Below, piece after piece: positions 7,838 to 15,517 of a DNA stretch of 64,000 bases. A program made the translations under genes and the position numbers. Below the pieces are notes generated by a model. The model saw only the letters and a list, made by a program, of their open reading frames with translations. It was not told the origin of the DNA and searched no databases. Source of the stretch: Jeongeupia sp. USM3 (lineage in GTDB: Bacteria > Pseudomonadota > Gammaproteobacteria > Burkholderiales > Chitinibacteraceae); contig NZ_CP017668.1 of assembly GCF_001808185.1 (NCBI RefSeq), forward strand, positions 3,410,001-3,474,000, read 5' to 3'. Numbering within the stretch: the first letter of the stretch is position 1; each line of letters begins with the position of its first letter.

Positions 7838-9585
7838 GTCTTGATGTCCCGGTCGTTGTCGACCAGTACCGTGCGGATGAAGCGGTTGATGCTTGCGTAC
7901 TGGGCGAGGAAATGGCCGAGCACGCCCGAAAACAGCACGCGGCTCGTACCGGTGAAGTTGACTTCGTCCAGCGTCAGCCGGACCTCGAGCCCGTTGCGCC
8001 AGCCCCGCCACGCCTGGCGGCCGACGTGGGCGACGGCGCGACGCGTTTCCAGGCCGACGATGCCGGCAATCTGCCGCCGGGACGTCTGGCTGTCGCTGAG
8101 GTTGTAGAGCGCGAGGATTTCCTGCAGCGCCGCGAGCGGCTGCGCGTCCTCGACCAGCGACAGGTGGTTGAGCGACAGCTGCGACACGAGCCGCCAGCGC
8201 GAGGCGCCGGCGAGCGGTGCGGTGGTCTGCGGCGTCGGCTTGCCCAGCAGCCGGGCCCGTGCGACCGGCCCGGCGCGCTGGAACGACAGCGCTGTGCCGG
8301 CCGGCATCCCCTCGGCAAGTCCGCGGTTGGTGCACAGCAGCTCGGCGGTGAGCGTGTGGTCAGGGGCGCTGTGCGGGTTGAAGTTCTCGTCGACCCAGGT
8401 CAGCAGCATGTCGCTGCCGCGACGGCCGCTGGTGCGCCGCGCGTGCCACCACGTGCCGGTCGTCCGGGTGCCGTGGCTGAATGCGAAATATGCCGGTGCC
8501 ACGTAGGCGCGTTCGTCGTTGCCGGCGCGGAGCTGGCGGACCGCGTAGATCTCGTGGCTGTGCTCGCGGTGGCTGTCGGCGATCAGCCGGTACTCGCTGC
8601 GGGTGCCGTCGGGGCGCAACGGCTCGGACGTGCGCGGAAACAGGTTGATGCCCGGCGTGCAGCCGAGCGCGATGTCGCTCGGCCGCAGCGTCAGCCGCTG
8701 TGACGGGGCACGGTCGAAGGCGATGAGCAGTTCGATCTGCTCGCCTGCATCATCGGGGACCCGGATCGGCAGGTCGAAGAACAGGAACTTGGCCGGGAAG
8801 GCGAAATACTCGAGCAGCAGGCGGTAGGCCGGCTGGACGCCGTCTTCGAGCGGCAGCAGCGCATCGTCCGCACCGAAGCCGGCCGGTTGCGGCAGCGCGC
8901 CGGGCAGGAGCCGGGCCGGTCTGTCGGCCGGCGCCACGCAGATCCCGATTGCGTGGGCGCACAGCAGGTCGTACAGCGTTGCGGCATGGATCGGCGAACC
9001 GGCCAGATGGATGCGCAGCGAGTCGAGGCCGAGTTCGGACCAGCGCAGCGGCGCATGGCAGCGCAGGCGCAGGCGCAGGGCGCTGCGTGCATCGCCGATC
9101 CCGGTAAGTGCCTGTGCCTCTTCGGTCGGCAGCAAGGTGGCGTCGGCGACCTCGATCGGCCAGATAGTGACCGGCGCCGTCGTGCGGAAATGGATGCTGT
9201 CTCCGCTGTCCGTTGTCGCGAAGAGCGCGGTGTCTCGCGGGATCTCGTAACCCTGGGCCAGATTGCCCTTGGTCGCATCGGGTTCGAAGCGGATGACGGC
9301 AGCCGACGGCATCGGCCGCAGCGCATAGGGGTAGAGCTGCTCGAGCAGTGCGTCGGTGAGCTGCGAGAAATCGTCATCGAGCCGGCGCTGGAGCCGGGCG
9401 TTCAGGAAGGCGAAGCCCTCGAGCAGCCGCTCGACATGGGGGTCGGTGCTTTCCTCGCCGGACAGGTCGAGCCGCCGGGCGACCTTCGGATAACGCTCGG
9501 CGAAGTCGGCCCCGGCATGGCGCAGCCAGGTCAGCTCGCGCTGGTAATAGTCGAGCAGCAGCGGATCGATCGAATCGCTGCTCAT
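7801..9585 (-). CDS. tssF: T6SS baseplate subunit TssF
   Basis: TssF (VasA/ImpG family) is a core wedge protein of the T6SS baseplate, two copies of which bind TssG. The 594-residue protein begins with IDPLLLDYYQRELTWLRHAG and continues with FAERYPKVARRLDL and DPHVERLLEGFAFLNARLQRR, all diagnostic for TssF. The length equals the usual 580-630 residues. The start ATG overlaps the tssE stop by four bases (ATGA), which supports the start and indicates coupling. No deviations from the family were noticed. Confidence 0.95.
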   Translation of the reverse strand: MSSDSIDPLLLDYYQRELTWLRHAGADFAERYPKVARRLDLSGEESTDPHVERLLEGFAFLNARLQRRLDDDFSQLTDALLEQLYPYALRPMPSAAVIRFEPDATKGNLAQGYEIPRDTALFATTDSGDSIHFRTTAPVTIWPIEVADATLLPTEEAQALTGIGDARSALRLRLRCHAPLRWSELGLDSLRIHLAGSPIHAATLYDLLCAHAIGICVAPADRPARLLPGALPQPAGFGADDALLPLEDGVQPAYRLLLEYFAFPAKFLFFDLPIRVPDDAGEQIELLIAFDRAPSQRLTLRPSDIALGCTPGINLFPRTSEPLRPDGTRSEYRLIADSHREHSHEIYAVRQLRAGNDERAYVAPAYFAFSHGTRTTGTWWHARRTSGRRGSDMLLTWVDENFNPHSAPDHTLTAELLCTNRGLAEGMPAGTALSFQRAGPVARARLLGKPTPQTTAPLAGASRWRLVSQLSLNHLSLVEDAQPLAALQEILALYNLSDSQTSRRQIAGIVGLETRRAVAHVGRQAWRGWRNGLEVRLTLDEVNFTGTSRVLFSGVLGHFLAQYASINRFIRTVLVDNDRDIKTWQPLVGDPLIL

Positions 9586-10025
9586 GCCGGCAGCGCGTCG
9601 AGCGCGGTATTGATGAAGACGACGGGGGGGAGCGAAGGATGGCCAGCAAGACGGCCGCTGATCTGCACGCCGAGCCGCTGCGACTGGCCGGGCAGCGGAA
9701 CGAGCCGGACCTGCGGCTCGCTCACCCTCGGCTCGAAATGGCGGATGACCTCGGCGATCTGCCGTTCTACGCGGTGCTGCTGCTGTGGCGAGGTGAGCGC
9801 GAAGGCGCTCCAGTCCTCCACGCCGTAGTCGATAACGCTCAAGGGATGGGCGTGTTGCAGGGTCCCGCGCCGCGAGTTCAGCAGCCGGGAGAGCTCGTCC
9901 TGGACCGAACGGATGACGTCGTCCACGTCGTGGCGCCAGTGGGCGGCGTCATCCGCCATGCCGTCCGGGGTGTCGTCGGCAAGGCGATCGAACAGCGGCG
10001 CGAGAAAGGGCTTTGCGGAAGTCAT
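9582..10025 (-). CDS. tssE: T6SS baseplate subunit TssE (gp25-like)
   Basis: TssE is the phage T4 gp25-like baseplate protein that starts sheath polymerisation. The 147-residue product has the gp25 lysozyme-like arrangement: LAPLFDRLAD at the start, VQDELSRLLNSRRG near residue 41, HPLSVIDYGVEDWSAF near 60-75, and IAEVIRHFEPRVSEPQVRL near 90-108. The conserved E-P-R-x6-V motif is present. It lies 18 bases downstream of hcp and overlaps tssF by four bases. Confidence 0.93.
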   Translation of the reverse strand: MTSAKPFLAPLFDRLADDTPDGMADDAAHWRHDVDDVIRSVQDELSRLLNSRRGTLQHAHPLSVIDYGVEDWSAFALTSPQQQHRVERQIAEVIRHFEPRVSEPQVRLVPLPGQSQRLGVQISGRLAGHPSLPPVVFINTALDALPA

Positions 10026-10043
10026 GGTCGCGCCGTGCCGGTC

Positions 10044-10541
10044 TTACTTGCCGGCCTTGTTGGCCGCCAGATCCCAGGTCGTTGCCGCCGAACCTTCCTT
10101 GGAGCCGTCGTCCTTCTGCGTCGTCAGATCCCACTTGATCTTGGTGAAGTTGAGCGACAGCGTCTCGACCGGTTTGCCGCCGGCACCGCCGCTGACGCTG
10201 ACGTTCGACATGATTACGTTGGTCAGCGTGTAGGTGATGAACGGCATGATCTTGCCGCTGCTTTCCGCCGCATTGCGGCCGATCGTCAGCAGGACTTCCG
10301 GGATCGACTTGCCCGAGCAGCAGTACTGGTTCAGCGACGGGGTCGATCCGTCGACGAACTTGGTCACGGTGAATTCGCCGATATGCGGTTTGCCCGAGGT
10401 ACGCTCGGTATTGCTGACGTCGTTGGTGACCTGCATCGCCACGTTGTGGCTGTAGGACATGATTTCGATCTTGTCCTTGTAGCCTTCGAGCGCGCAATCG
10501 CCCTTGATGTCCTTGCCCAGGTCGAGAATGATGGCATCCAT
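10044..10541 (-). CDS. hcp: T6SS tube protein Hcp (TssD)
   Basis: Hcp hexamers stack into the inner tube of the T6SS and can carry small effectors in the lumen. The 165-residue protein begins MDAIILDLGKDIKGDCALEG, then KDKIEIMSYSHNVAMQV and HIGEFTVTKFVDGSTPSL, a standard Hcp1-type sequence. The ATG at 10541 is preceded by GGAG; a longer in-frame reading to 10589 would run into the hairpin between tssC and hcp and is not favoured. The hairpin at 10569-10591 may allow hcp to accumulate at higher levels than its neighbours. Confidence 0.95.
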   Translation of the reverse strand: MDAIILDLGKDIKGDCALEGYKDKIEIMSYSHNVAMQVTNDVSNTERTSGKPHIGEFTVTKFVDGSTPSLNQYCCSGKSIPEVLLTIGRNAAESSGKIMPFITYTLTNVIMSNVSVSGGAGGKPVETLSLNFTKIKWDLTTQKDDGSKEGSAATTWDLAANKAGK

Positions 10542-10568
10542 CGGTACTAGCTCCAGTCTGTTGGGGTG

Positions 10569-10591
10569 GCGTGGCCCTTGCCGGGCCACGC
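10569..10591 (-). promoter_or_regulatory. Stem-loop between tssC and hcp
   Basis: GCGTGGCCC and GGGCCACGC form a perfect 9-bp stem with loop TTGCC. It sits in the 63-base gap between tssC and hcp and has no T tract on the leftward strand. An mRNA-processing or 5'-stabilising role for the hcp transcript is more likely than termination. This role is inference. Confidence 0.6.
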
Positions 10592-10604
10592 GGATTCACG
10601 AAAC

Positions 10605-12083
10605 TCAGGCCGCGGGCTGCGGCAGCGATGCGACCAGACGGATCGACGCGGTCAGCTCTTCGAGCTGGAAATGCGGACGCAGGAAGACCGTCGCCCGATA
10701 GGCGCCCGGCTTGCCGGCGACTTCGGTCACGTCGACGCGCGCCTCGCGCAGCGGGTACTGCGCCTTGATTTCCTGCTGGGCGTTGTCGTTGACCAGTACG
10801 TAGTCGGCAATCCAGTTATTCAGGTAGGCCTGGACGTTGTCGCGCGTCGCGAAGCTGCCGATCTTGTCGCGCATGATGACCTTGATGTAGTGCGCGAAGC
10901 GCGAGGCGGCGAGCACGTAGGGCAGCATGGCCGAAATGCGCGCGTTGGCGTTGGCTTCGGGCAGGTTGTACAGCTTGGCCAGGTTGGTCGTCTGGCCGCC
11001 GAAGAACACGGCAAGGTCGCTGTTCTTCTTGTGGCACAGCGCGATGAAGCCGAGCGCGTCGAGCTCCTTTTCGCGCCGGTCGGTGATCGGTACCTCGGTC
11101 GGGCACTTGAGCGCGAGGTCGCCCGATGCGGTGCTGAAGGTATGCGCCGGCAGGCCTTCGACAGCGCCGCCGCCTTCGACACCGCGGATCGCCGCGCACC
11201 AGCCGTACTTGGCGTACGCTTCGGTGATCCGCTGGCCGAGCGCCCACGATGCGTTGCCCCACAGGTACTTCTGATGGTTGGTGCCGTCGACGTCCTCGGT
11301 GTAGCTGATCCCCTCGACCGGCTTGGTGTCCGGGCCGTAGGGCAGGCGCAGCAGCACGTGCGGCAGCACCAGCGACACGTAGCGCGAATCCTCGCTGGCG
11401 CGGAACGAGCGCCACTTGATCAGCTCGGTGCTTTCGAACACCTTGGCCAGATCGCGCGGCTGGGCCAGCTCGGTGAAACTGCCCATGTCGAACAGCCGCG
11501 GGCTTGCGGCCGCGATGAACGGCGCATGCGCGGCGGCGGCGACGTTCGACAGCTTTTCGAGCAGTGCGACATCCTGCGGGTGACGGCCGAACTCGAAATC
11601 GCCGACCAGCACGCTGAACGGGTGGCCGCCGAAGGTGCCGTACTCTTCCTCGTAGATCTTCTTGAACAGCGCGCTCTGGTCGAACTCGACCGCCTTCTCG
11701 AGGTCGTTCTGCAGCTCCTGCTTCGACACGTCGAGCAGGCGCAGCTTCAGCCGCGTGCTGGTTTCGGTGTTCATCACCAGGTAGTGCAGGCCGCGCCACG
11801 AGGCTTCGAGCTGCTGCACGTCCTTGTGATGGAGGATCTCGTCGAGCTGCTTGCCGATCAGCGCGTCGATCTGGCCGATGCGGTGGTTGATCATGGCGAC
11901 GGTGTCGCTGTCGACGACCATGCCTTCGTCGAGCACCTGGGTGGCGAACTCGGCGAGCAGGTCCTTGGCGTAGGCCTTCTGGCTGTCGTCGTGCGCCATC
12001 CGGCCGTCGGCGATGATCCGGTCGAGCAGCGACAGCGATACGGTTTGCGCAGCGCTGTCGCTGCCGGCTTGTGCTTGGGTCAT
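10605..12083 (-). CDS. tssC: T6SS contractile sheath large subunit TssC
   Basis: TssC (VipB) and TssB form the contractile sheath around the Hcp tube. The 492-residue product contains LEASWRGLHYLVMNTETST near residue 93, FGGHPFSVLVGDFEFG near 150, and IMRDKIGSFATRDNVQAYLN near 410, all typical of TssC. Length and motifs are normal. It follows tssB after 12 bases, the usual tssB-tssC arrangement, so the two subunits are almost certainly co-translated. Confidence 0.96.
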   Translation of the reverse strand: MTQAQAGSDSAAQTVSLSLLDRIIADGRMAHDDSQKAYAKDLLAEFATQVLDEGMVVDSDTVAMINHRIGQIDALIGKQLDEILHHKDVQQLEASWRGLHYLVMNTETSTRLKLRLLDVSKQELQNDLEKAVEFDQSALFKKIYEEEYGTFGGHPFSVLVGDFEFGRHPQDVALLEKLSNVAAAAHAPFIAAASPRLFDMGSFTELAQPRDLAKVFESTELIKWRSFRASEDSRYVSLVLPHVLLRLPYGPDTKPVEGISYTEDVDGTNHQKYLWGNASWALGQRITEAYAKYGWCAAIRGVEGGGAVEGLPAHTFSTASGDLALKCPTEVPITDRREKELDALGFIALCHKKNSDLAVFFGGQTTNLAKLYNLPEANANARISAMLPYVLAASRFAHYIKVIMRDKIGSFATRDNVQAYLNNWIADYVLVNDNAQQEIKAQYPLREARVDVTEVAGKPGAYRATVFLRPHFQLEELTASIRLVASLPQPAA

Positions 12084-12095
12084 GGGTGCGCTCCC

Positions 12096-12662
12096 TTAGG
12101 CCTGGGGTTCGGGCGTCGCTTCCGCCGCCTGGGTGTCGGCTGCGGGCGTTGCGGTCTGGGTGGTCTCGCCGGCTGCAGTGCTGGACTTGATCTCCTGCAG
12201 CCCTTCGGTATTGGCGACGACGTTCTGCAGCAGCTGGTCGAGCTGGTCGTTGCCGTCGAGCTTGGTCAGCAGGTCGCGCAGCTTCTGGCGCGCTTCGTAC
12301 AGGCGGCGCAGCGGTTCGACCTGCTTGACGATGCTGACCGGGTCGAAGTCGTCGATGTGCTTGAACTTGAGCTCGATATTGAGTTTGCTGCCGTCGCCGC
12401 CGATCGCGTTGCCGACCTGGACCGCGAGGCGCGGGGAGACGGCGTTCATCACCTCGTTGAAGTTGTCGCGATCGATGTCGACGAAACGGCGTTCACCGAG
12501 CTTGGCGGGCGGCGTCTCCTGCTTGCCGGCAAGGTCAGCCAGAATACCGACGACCAATGGCAATTCTTTCTTCTCGATGGCGTTGCCAATTTCCACGTCG
12601 TAGGTGATCTGGACGCGTGGAGGGCGGACGCGGTCCAGCTTGTGCTGCGTGCTCTCGGCCAT
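12096..12662 (-). CDS. tssB: T6SS contractile sheath small subunit TssB
   Basis: TssB (VipA) pairs with TssC in the T6SS sheath. The 188-residue protein starts MAESTQHKLDRVRPPRVQIT and has VEIGNAIEKKELPLVVGIL, FVDIDRDNFNEVM and LRRLYEARQKLRDLLTKLDG, all standard. The Ala/Thr/Glu-rich C-terminal tail after residue about 160 is probably disordered. The start at 12662 has the strong Shine-Dalgarno AGAGGAAA. A longer frame to 12737 lacks a good site and would cover the palindrome region's edge. This is the first gene of the leftward T6SS unit. Confidence 0.95.
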   Translation of the reverse strand: MAESTQHKLDRVRPPRVQITYDVEIGNAIEKKELPLVVGILADLAGKQETPPAKLGERRFVDIDRDNFNEVMNAVSPRLAVQVGNAIGGDGSKLNIELKFKHIDDFDPVSIVKQVEPLRRLYEARQKLRDLLTKLDGNDQLDQLLQNVVANTEGLQEIKSSTAAGETTQTATPAADTQAAEATPEPQA

Positions 12663-12931
12663 GGTTTCCTCTCGATCGGCGCAACGCCTCGGTATCGGCG
12701 GCTGCTTGTTTGCTCGATGCGGCATCGTCGATGCCATGAAATGCCAATGACATCATTGGCGGTTTGTCGGGCGAGATTAGCTTATTCATCTATGTTTGCA
12801 AGCTGATGATTGATTTTGTTGTAAGAACACTGATTGCAACATGTCGGTGTCTGTGTTCTATCTGCAACGTGTCGTTTGGTGCGCATGACATTGGTGTTAT
12901 AGAGTTGGCGCCACACAAAGAGGCCGATTCA
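12663..12931. promoter_or_regulatory. Divergent promoter region of the two T6SS units
   Basis: This 269-base AT-richer gap separates leftward tssB from the rightward lipoprotein gene and must hold both promoters. It contains an 18-base palindrome GCCAATGA-CA-TCATTGGC at 12743-12760. It also has a direct repeat TGCAACATGTCG/TGCAACGTGTCG at 12835-12846 and 12863-12874, 28 bases apart start to start. Both look like regulator-binding sites. A -10-like TTATAG near 12896 may serve the rightward unit. No sigma-54 GG-N10-GC element was convincing. Confidence 0.6.
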
Positions 12932-13396
12932 ATGTTGCGCTTGCGGGCTATCTGTCGATTTTGCTGGGTTTTGTCGCTGATTTCGGTCCTTCCGGCCTGC
13001 GGGCTGATGCAGCCCGAGGTGGCGATGCGCAGCGCGGTGATCGAGGTTGCAGCAGGCGCCAACGATGACACGCCGATTGCCGTCGACTTTCTGGCGGTGA
13101 ACGATCCTGACTTGCTGAAGACATTGCTTACGACTTCGTCCGGGCAATGGTTTGCCGCCCGCGAGCAGTACCGGCGCGATTACCCGCAAGCCTTGCAGGT
13201 GTGGGGGCTCGAGGTCGTCCCCGGCCAGCGCCTTGCCGTCGATCGCGTTCCGCTCGCCGGCGCCGACGCGCTGGGGGTGGTGGTGTTCGCCAGCTACGAC
13301 GCGCCGGGGGCGCACCGGCTGCGGCTTGAAGGCGAGCGCGATGTGCGGATCCGCCTGGGAAGCCGTGATCTGCAACTGATGCAGGCCGGCCCGTGA
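12932..13396 (+). CDS. tssJ: TssJ-like T6SS outer-membrane lipoprotein
   Basis: The 154-residue product begins with a lipoprotein signal peptide ending in the lipobox LPAC, with the lipidated residue Cys23 (hydrophobic core WVLSLISVLPAC). The mature part is predicted to be a beta-rich domain (AVDFLAVNDPDLL, LQVWGLEVVPGQRL, DALGVVVFASYD). Such a lipoprotein in front of tssK-tssL-tssM is the expected TssJ, which anchors TssM to the outer membrane. Sequence similarity to classical TssJ is not obvious to me, so the name rests mainly on lipobox, size and position. The ATG at 12932 has AGAGG nine bases upstream. A longer frame from 12764 would hide the signal peptide and is rejected. Confidence 0.75.
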   Translation: MLRLRAICRFCWVLSLISVLPACGLMQPEVAMRSAVIEVAAGANDDTPIAVDFLAVNDPDLLKTLLTTSSGQWFAAREQYRRDYPQALQVWGLEVVPGQRLAVDRVPLAGADALGVVVFASYDAPGAHRLRLEGERDVRIRLGSRDLQLMQAGP

Positions 13397-13448
13397 TTTC
13401 GGACACCGCCGCTGGCCGGCGAGGTCCACTGAATGTTTGGAGTGCAGC

Positions 13449-14768
13449 TTGAACGAGGTACCGGAAGCCATCTGCTGGCACGAGGGCATGCAACTGCTGC
13501 CGCAGCATTTCCAGCAGCAATCGCTGCGTGCCGAGACCCTGGCCGCGCGCCATGCCGCGGCCGCACATCCGTGGTTCTGGGGGGTGCAGTCGGTCGATAT
13601 CGACGAATCGGCGTTGCGGGCCGGCATCGTGCGCGTCCAGGCGCTCGAAGCCGTGCTTCCCGACGGCCTGCCGGTCGGTTTTGACGCCGGTGTGCGTCCG
13701 GCGCTCGAACTCGACGTGACGGACCAGATCGCCGCGTCGACGCGCCATGCGGTGACAGTATTCGTTGCAGTAGCGCCGCTGTGGCGGGGGGGGCGGCTTG
13801 ATCCGCGCGGCAGCCGCTATCTGTCGGTCCACGGTGAGGCGGTGCCCGATCTGGCCGGCGGTGAAACGCCGGAGCCCTTGGTGCTGTGGCGCCCCGACCT
13901 CAGGCTGGTGACCGACGATACCCGGGCCGATCTCGTCTGCATTCCGTTGCTGCGCGTCGAGCAGCAGGGCGGCGGTTTCGCACCGCTGCCCTACGTACCG
14001 CCGACCCCGAGGCTGCAGCCCGAATCGCCGCTCGGCCGCAAGGTGGCCGGGCTGTGCGCACGCGTGCGCGAGAAGTGCGTCTATCTGGCCGGCCGGGTCC
14101 GCGCAGCGCAGCAGGCCGGGCGCGACGAGGAGGTTCCCGAACTGAGCCGGCAACTGCGCTCGCTCTGGTCGCGGCTGCCGGAGGTCGAGGCGGCATTGTC
14201 GAGCCGGATCGCTCACCCGGCGCAGGTCCACCTGCTGCTGGCCGGCATGGCCGGCGCGGTGGCGACACTCGATCCCGCCGCCGGCGTTCCGGCGTTCCGG
14301 CCACTCGAATACGGCGAACTGCTGGCCGGCTACGACGAACTGATCGGCTGGCTGGACACCGCGCTCGGCCGGGTCAAGACCAGTTACCGCACCGTGCCGT
14401 TCGCGCGCGACGCCGCCGGTTTCTGGCTCGATCTCGCCGACCTGCCGGTATCGGCGGCGCCGACGCTCGGAGTGCGGATGCCCGGCGGCGAACAGGGCGC
14501 GATCGCGTGGCTGCAGCAGGCGATCATCGCCTCGGACGGCCATGTCGCCACGCTGGTCCGGCAACGCATGCGCGGCCTGTCGTGGCAGGCGCTGGATCAG
14601 GGCGCCAGCCTGTCGTACAGCGTACCGGGCGACATGCATCTGGTGGTGCTGGATACCGACAGCGAGTGGTTCGATCGCGGTGCGCGCCTGCGTCTGACCG
14701 GCGCCGCCGGCGCGACGCTGCCGGCGCCGTGGGAAGTCGTGCTGTTCCTGCCGGCCGAGGACCGCTGA
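13449..14768 (+). CDS. tssK: T6SS baseplate-membrane complex connector TssK
   Basis: TssK trimers connect the baseplate to the TssL/TssM membrane complex. The 439-residue product contains ICWHEGMQLLPQHFQQQSLR near the N-terminus, the hallmark of the TssK shell domain. Later come DLRLVTDDTRADLVCIPLLRV and SYRTVPFARDAAGFWLDL, also family-typical. The best start is TTG at 13449, because GGAG ends six bases upstream. An upstream in-frame TTG at 13437 overlaps that site, and no ATG is available. The gene end overlaps the tssL start (TGATG). A TTG start may lower the yield of this subunit. Confidence 0.92.
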   Translation: MNEVPEAICWHEGMQLLPQHFQQQSLRAETLAARHAAAAHPWFWGVQSVDIDESALRAGIVRVQALEAVLPDGLPVGFDAGVRPALELDVTDQIAASTRHAVTVFVAVAPLWRGGRLDPRGSRYLSVHGEAVPDLAGGETPEPLVLWRPDLRLVTDDTRADLVCIPLLRVEQQGGGFAPLPYVPPTPRLQPESPLGRKVAGLCARVREKCVYLAGRVRAAQQAGRDEEVPELSRQLRSLWSRLPEVEAALSSRIAHPAQVHLLLAGMAGAVATLDPAAGVPAFRPLEYGELLAGYDELIGWLDTALGRVKTSYRTVPFARDAAGFWLDLADLPVSAAPTLGVRMPGGEQGAIAWLQQAIIASDGHVATLVRQRMRGLSWQALDQGASLSYSVPGDMHLVVLDTDSEWFDRGARLRLTGAAGATLPAPWEVVLFLPAEDR

Positions 14769-15517
14769 TGCGTGACATCCTGCGTTTGCCGCTGCACCGG
14801 GATGCGCCGCTGACGCCGGTTTTCGAATCGAGCTGGTGCGAATGGCTCGAGCGCTGGCAGGACATCCGGATGCGGGCCCAGCCCGGCGAGGCGCTGGCGG
14901 CCGAAGCCGTCGAAGTGGCCAGCACGCTGGCGCGCCGCCTGGCACGAGTCGCGCTGTCCAGGACCGGGCACGCCGGCCAGCAACAGGTCGACACGATGCA
15001 GTTCGCCTTTGTCGCGCTGATCGACGAGCTGCTGATTTTCGACGACTGGGCGGGGCAGGAGAGCTGGCAGGCTGCACCGCTGGAACTGCGCCTGTTCGGT
15101 AGTTGCGCCGCCGGCGAGCAACTGCCGGCACAGATCGAGCAGTTGCTGCAGCTTCGCGATCCGGCGGCGCGCGATCTGGCGAACGTGCTGCTCCAGGTGC
15201 TGCTGCTGGGCTTCTACGGCCGTCTGCGCAGTGGCGAAGGCCGGGTGGTCCATGCTGCGTGGCGGCGGGCGCTGTTCGAATTCGCCTGGGGCCGCGCGCC
15301 CGACGAGCAGCAACTGGCCGTCGATCTCGAGCGCCCGGCGGCCATCGTGCCGCTGCGCGTCTCGGCCCGGCGCATGCTGCCCGACGGTGCACGCCTCGGG
15401 CTGATCGCGCTGGCGCTCGTCGTGGTGATGACCGCGATCGGGCACCTGTTCTGGCTGGACCTGAGTTCCTCGATCGAGGCAGGGCTGCCGCTGGCCGCCG
15501 GACGGAGCCCGGCATGA
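14768..15517 (+). CDS. tssL: T6SS inner-membrane protein TssL (DotU/IcmH-like)
   Basis: TssL is the short DotU-like inner-membrane partner of TssM and TssK. The 249-residue protein has a cytoplasmic helical domain with MQFAFVALIDELLIFDDWAG near residue 77, followed by ELRLFGSCAAGEQ and LQVLLLGFYGRLRSG, the normal DotU pattern. One C-terminal membrane helix spans about residues 210-231 (LGLIALALVVVMTAIGHLFWL region). There is no C-terminal OmpA/peptidoglycan-binding extension. The start overlaps the tssK stop, and the end overlaps the tssM start by four bases. Confidence 0.93.
   Translation: MRDILRLPLHRDAPLTPVFESSWCEWLERWQDIRMRAQPGEALAAEAVEVASTLARRLARVALSRTGHAGQQQVDTMQFAFVALIDELLIFDDWAGQESWQAAPLELRLFGSCAAGEQLPAQIEQLLQLRDPAARDLANVLLQVLLLGFYGRLRSGEGRVVHAAWRRALFEFAWGRAPDEQQLAVDLERPAAIVPLRVSARRMLPDGARLGLIALALVVVMTAIGHLFWLDLSSSIEAGLPLAAGRSPA

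Noticed and set aside
10566..12806. A 746-codon open frame antisense to tssB, tssC and hcp
   Set aside because: It is a by-product of high GC: it mirrors the codon structure of the well-supported genes on the other strand and has no ribosome site or family motif.
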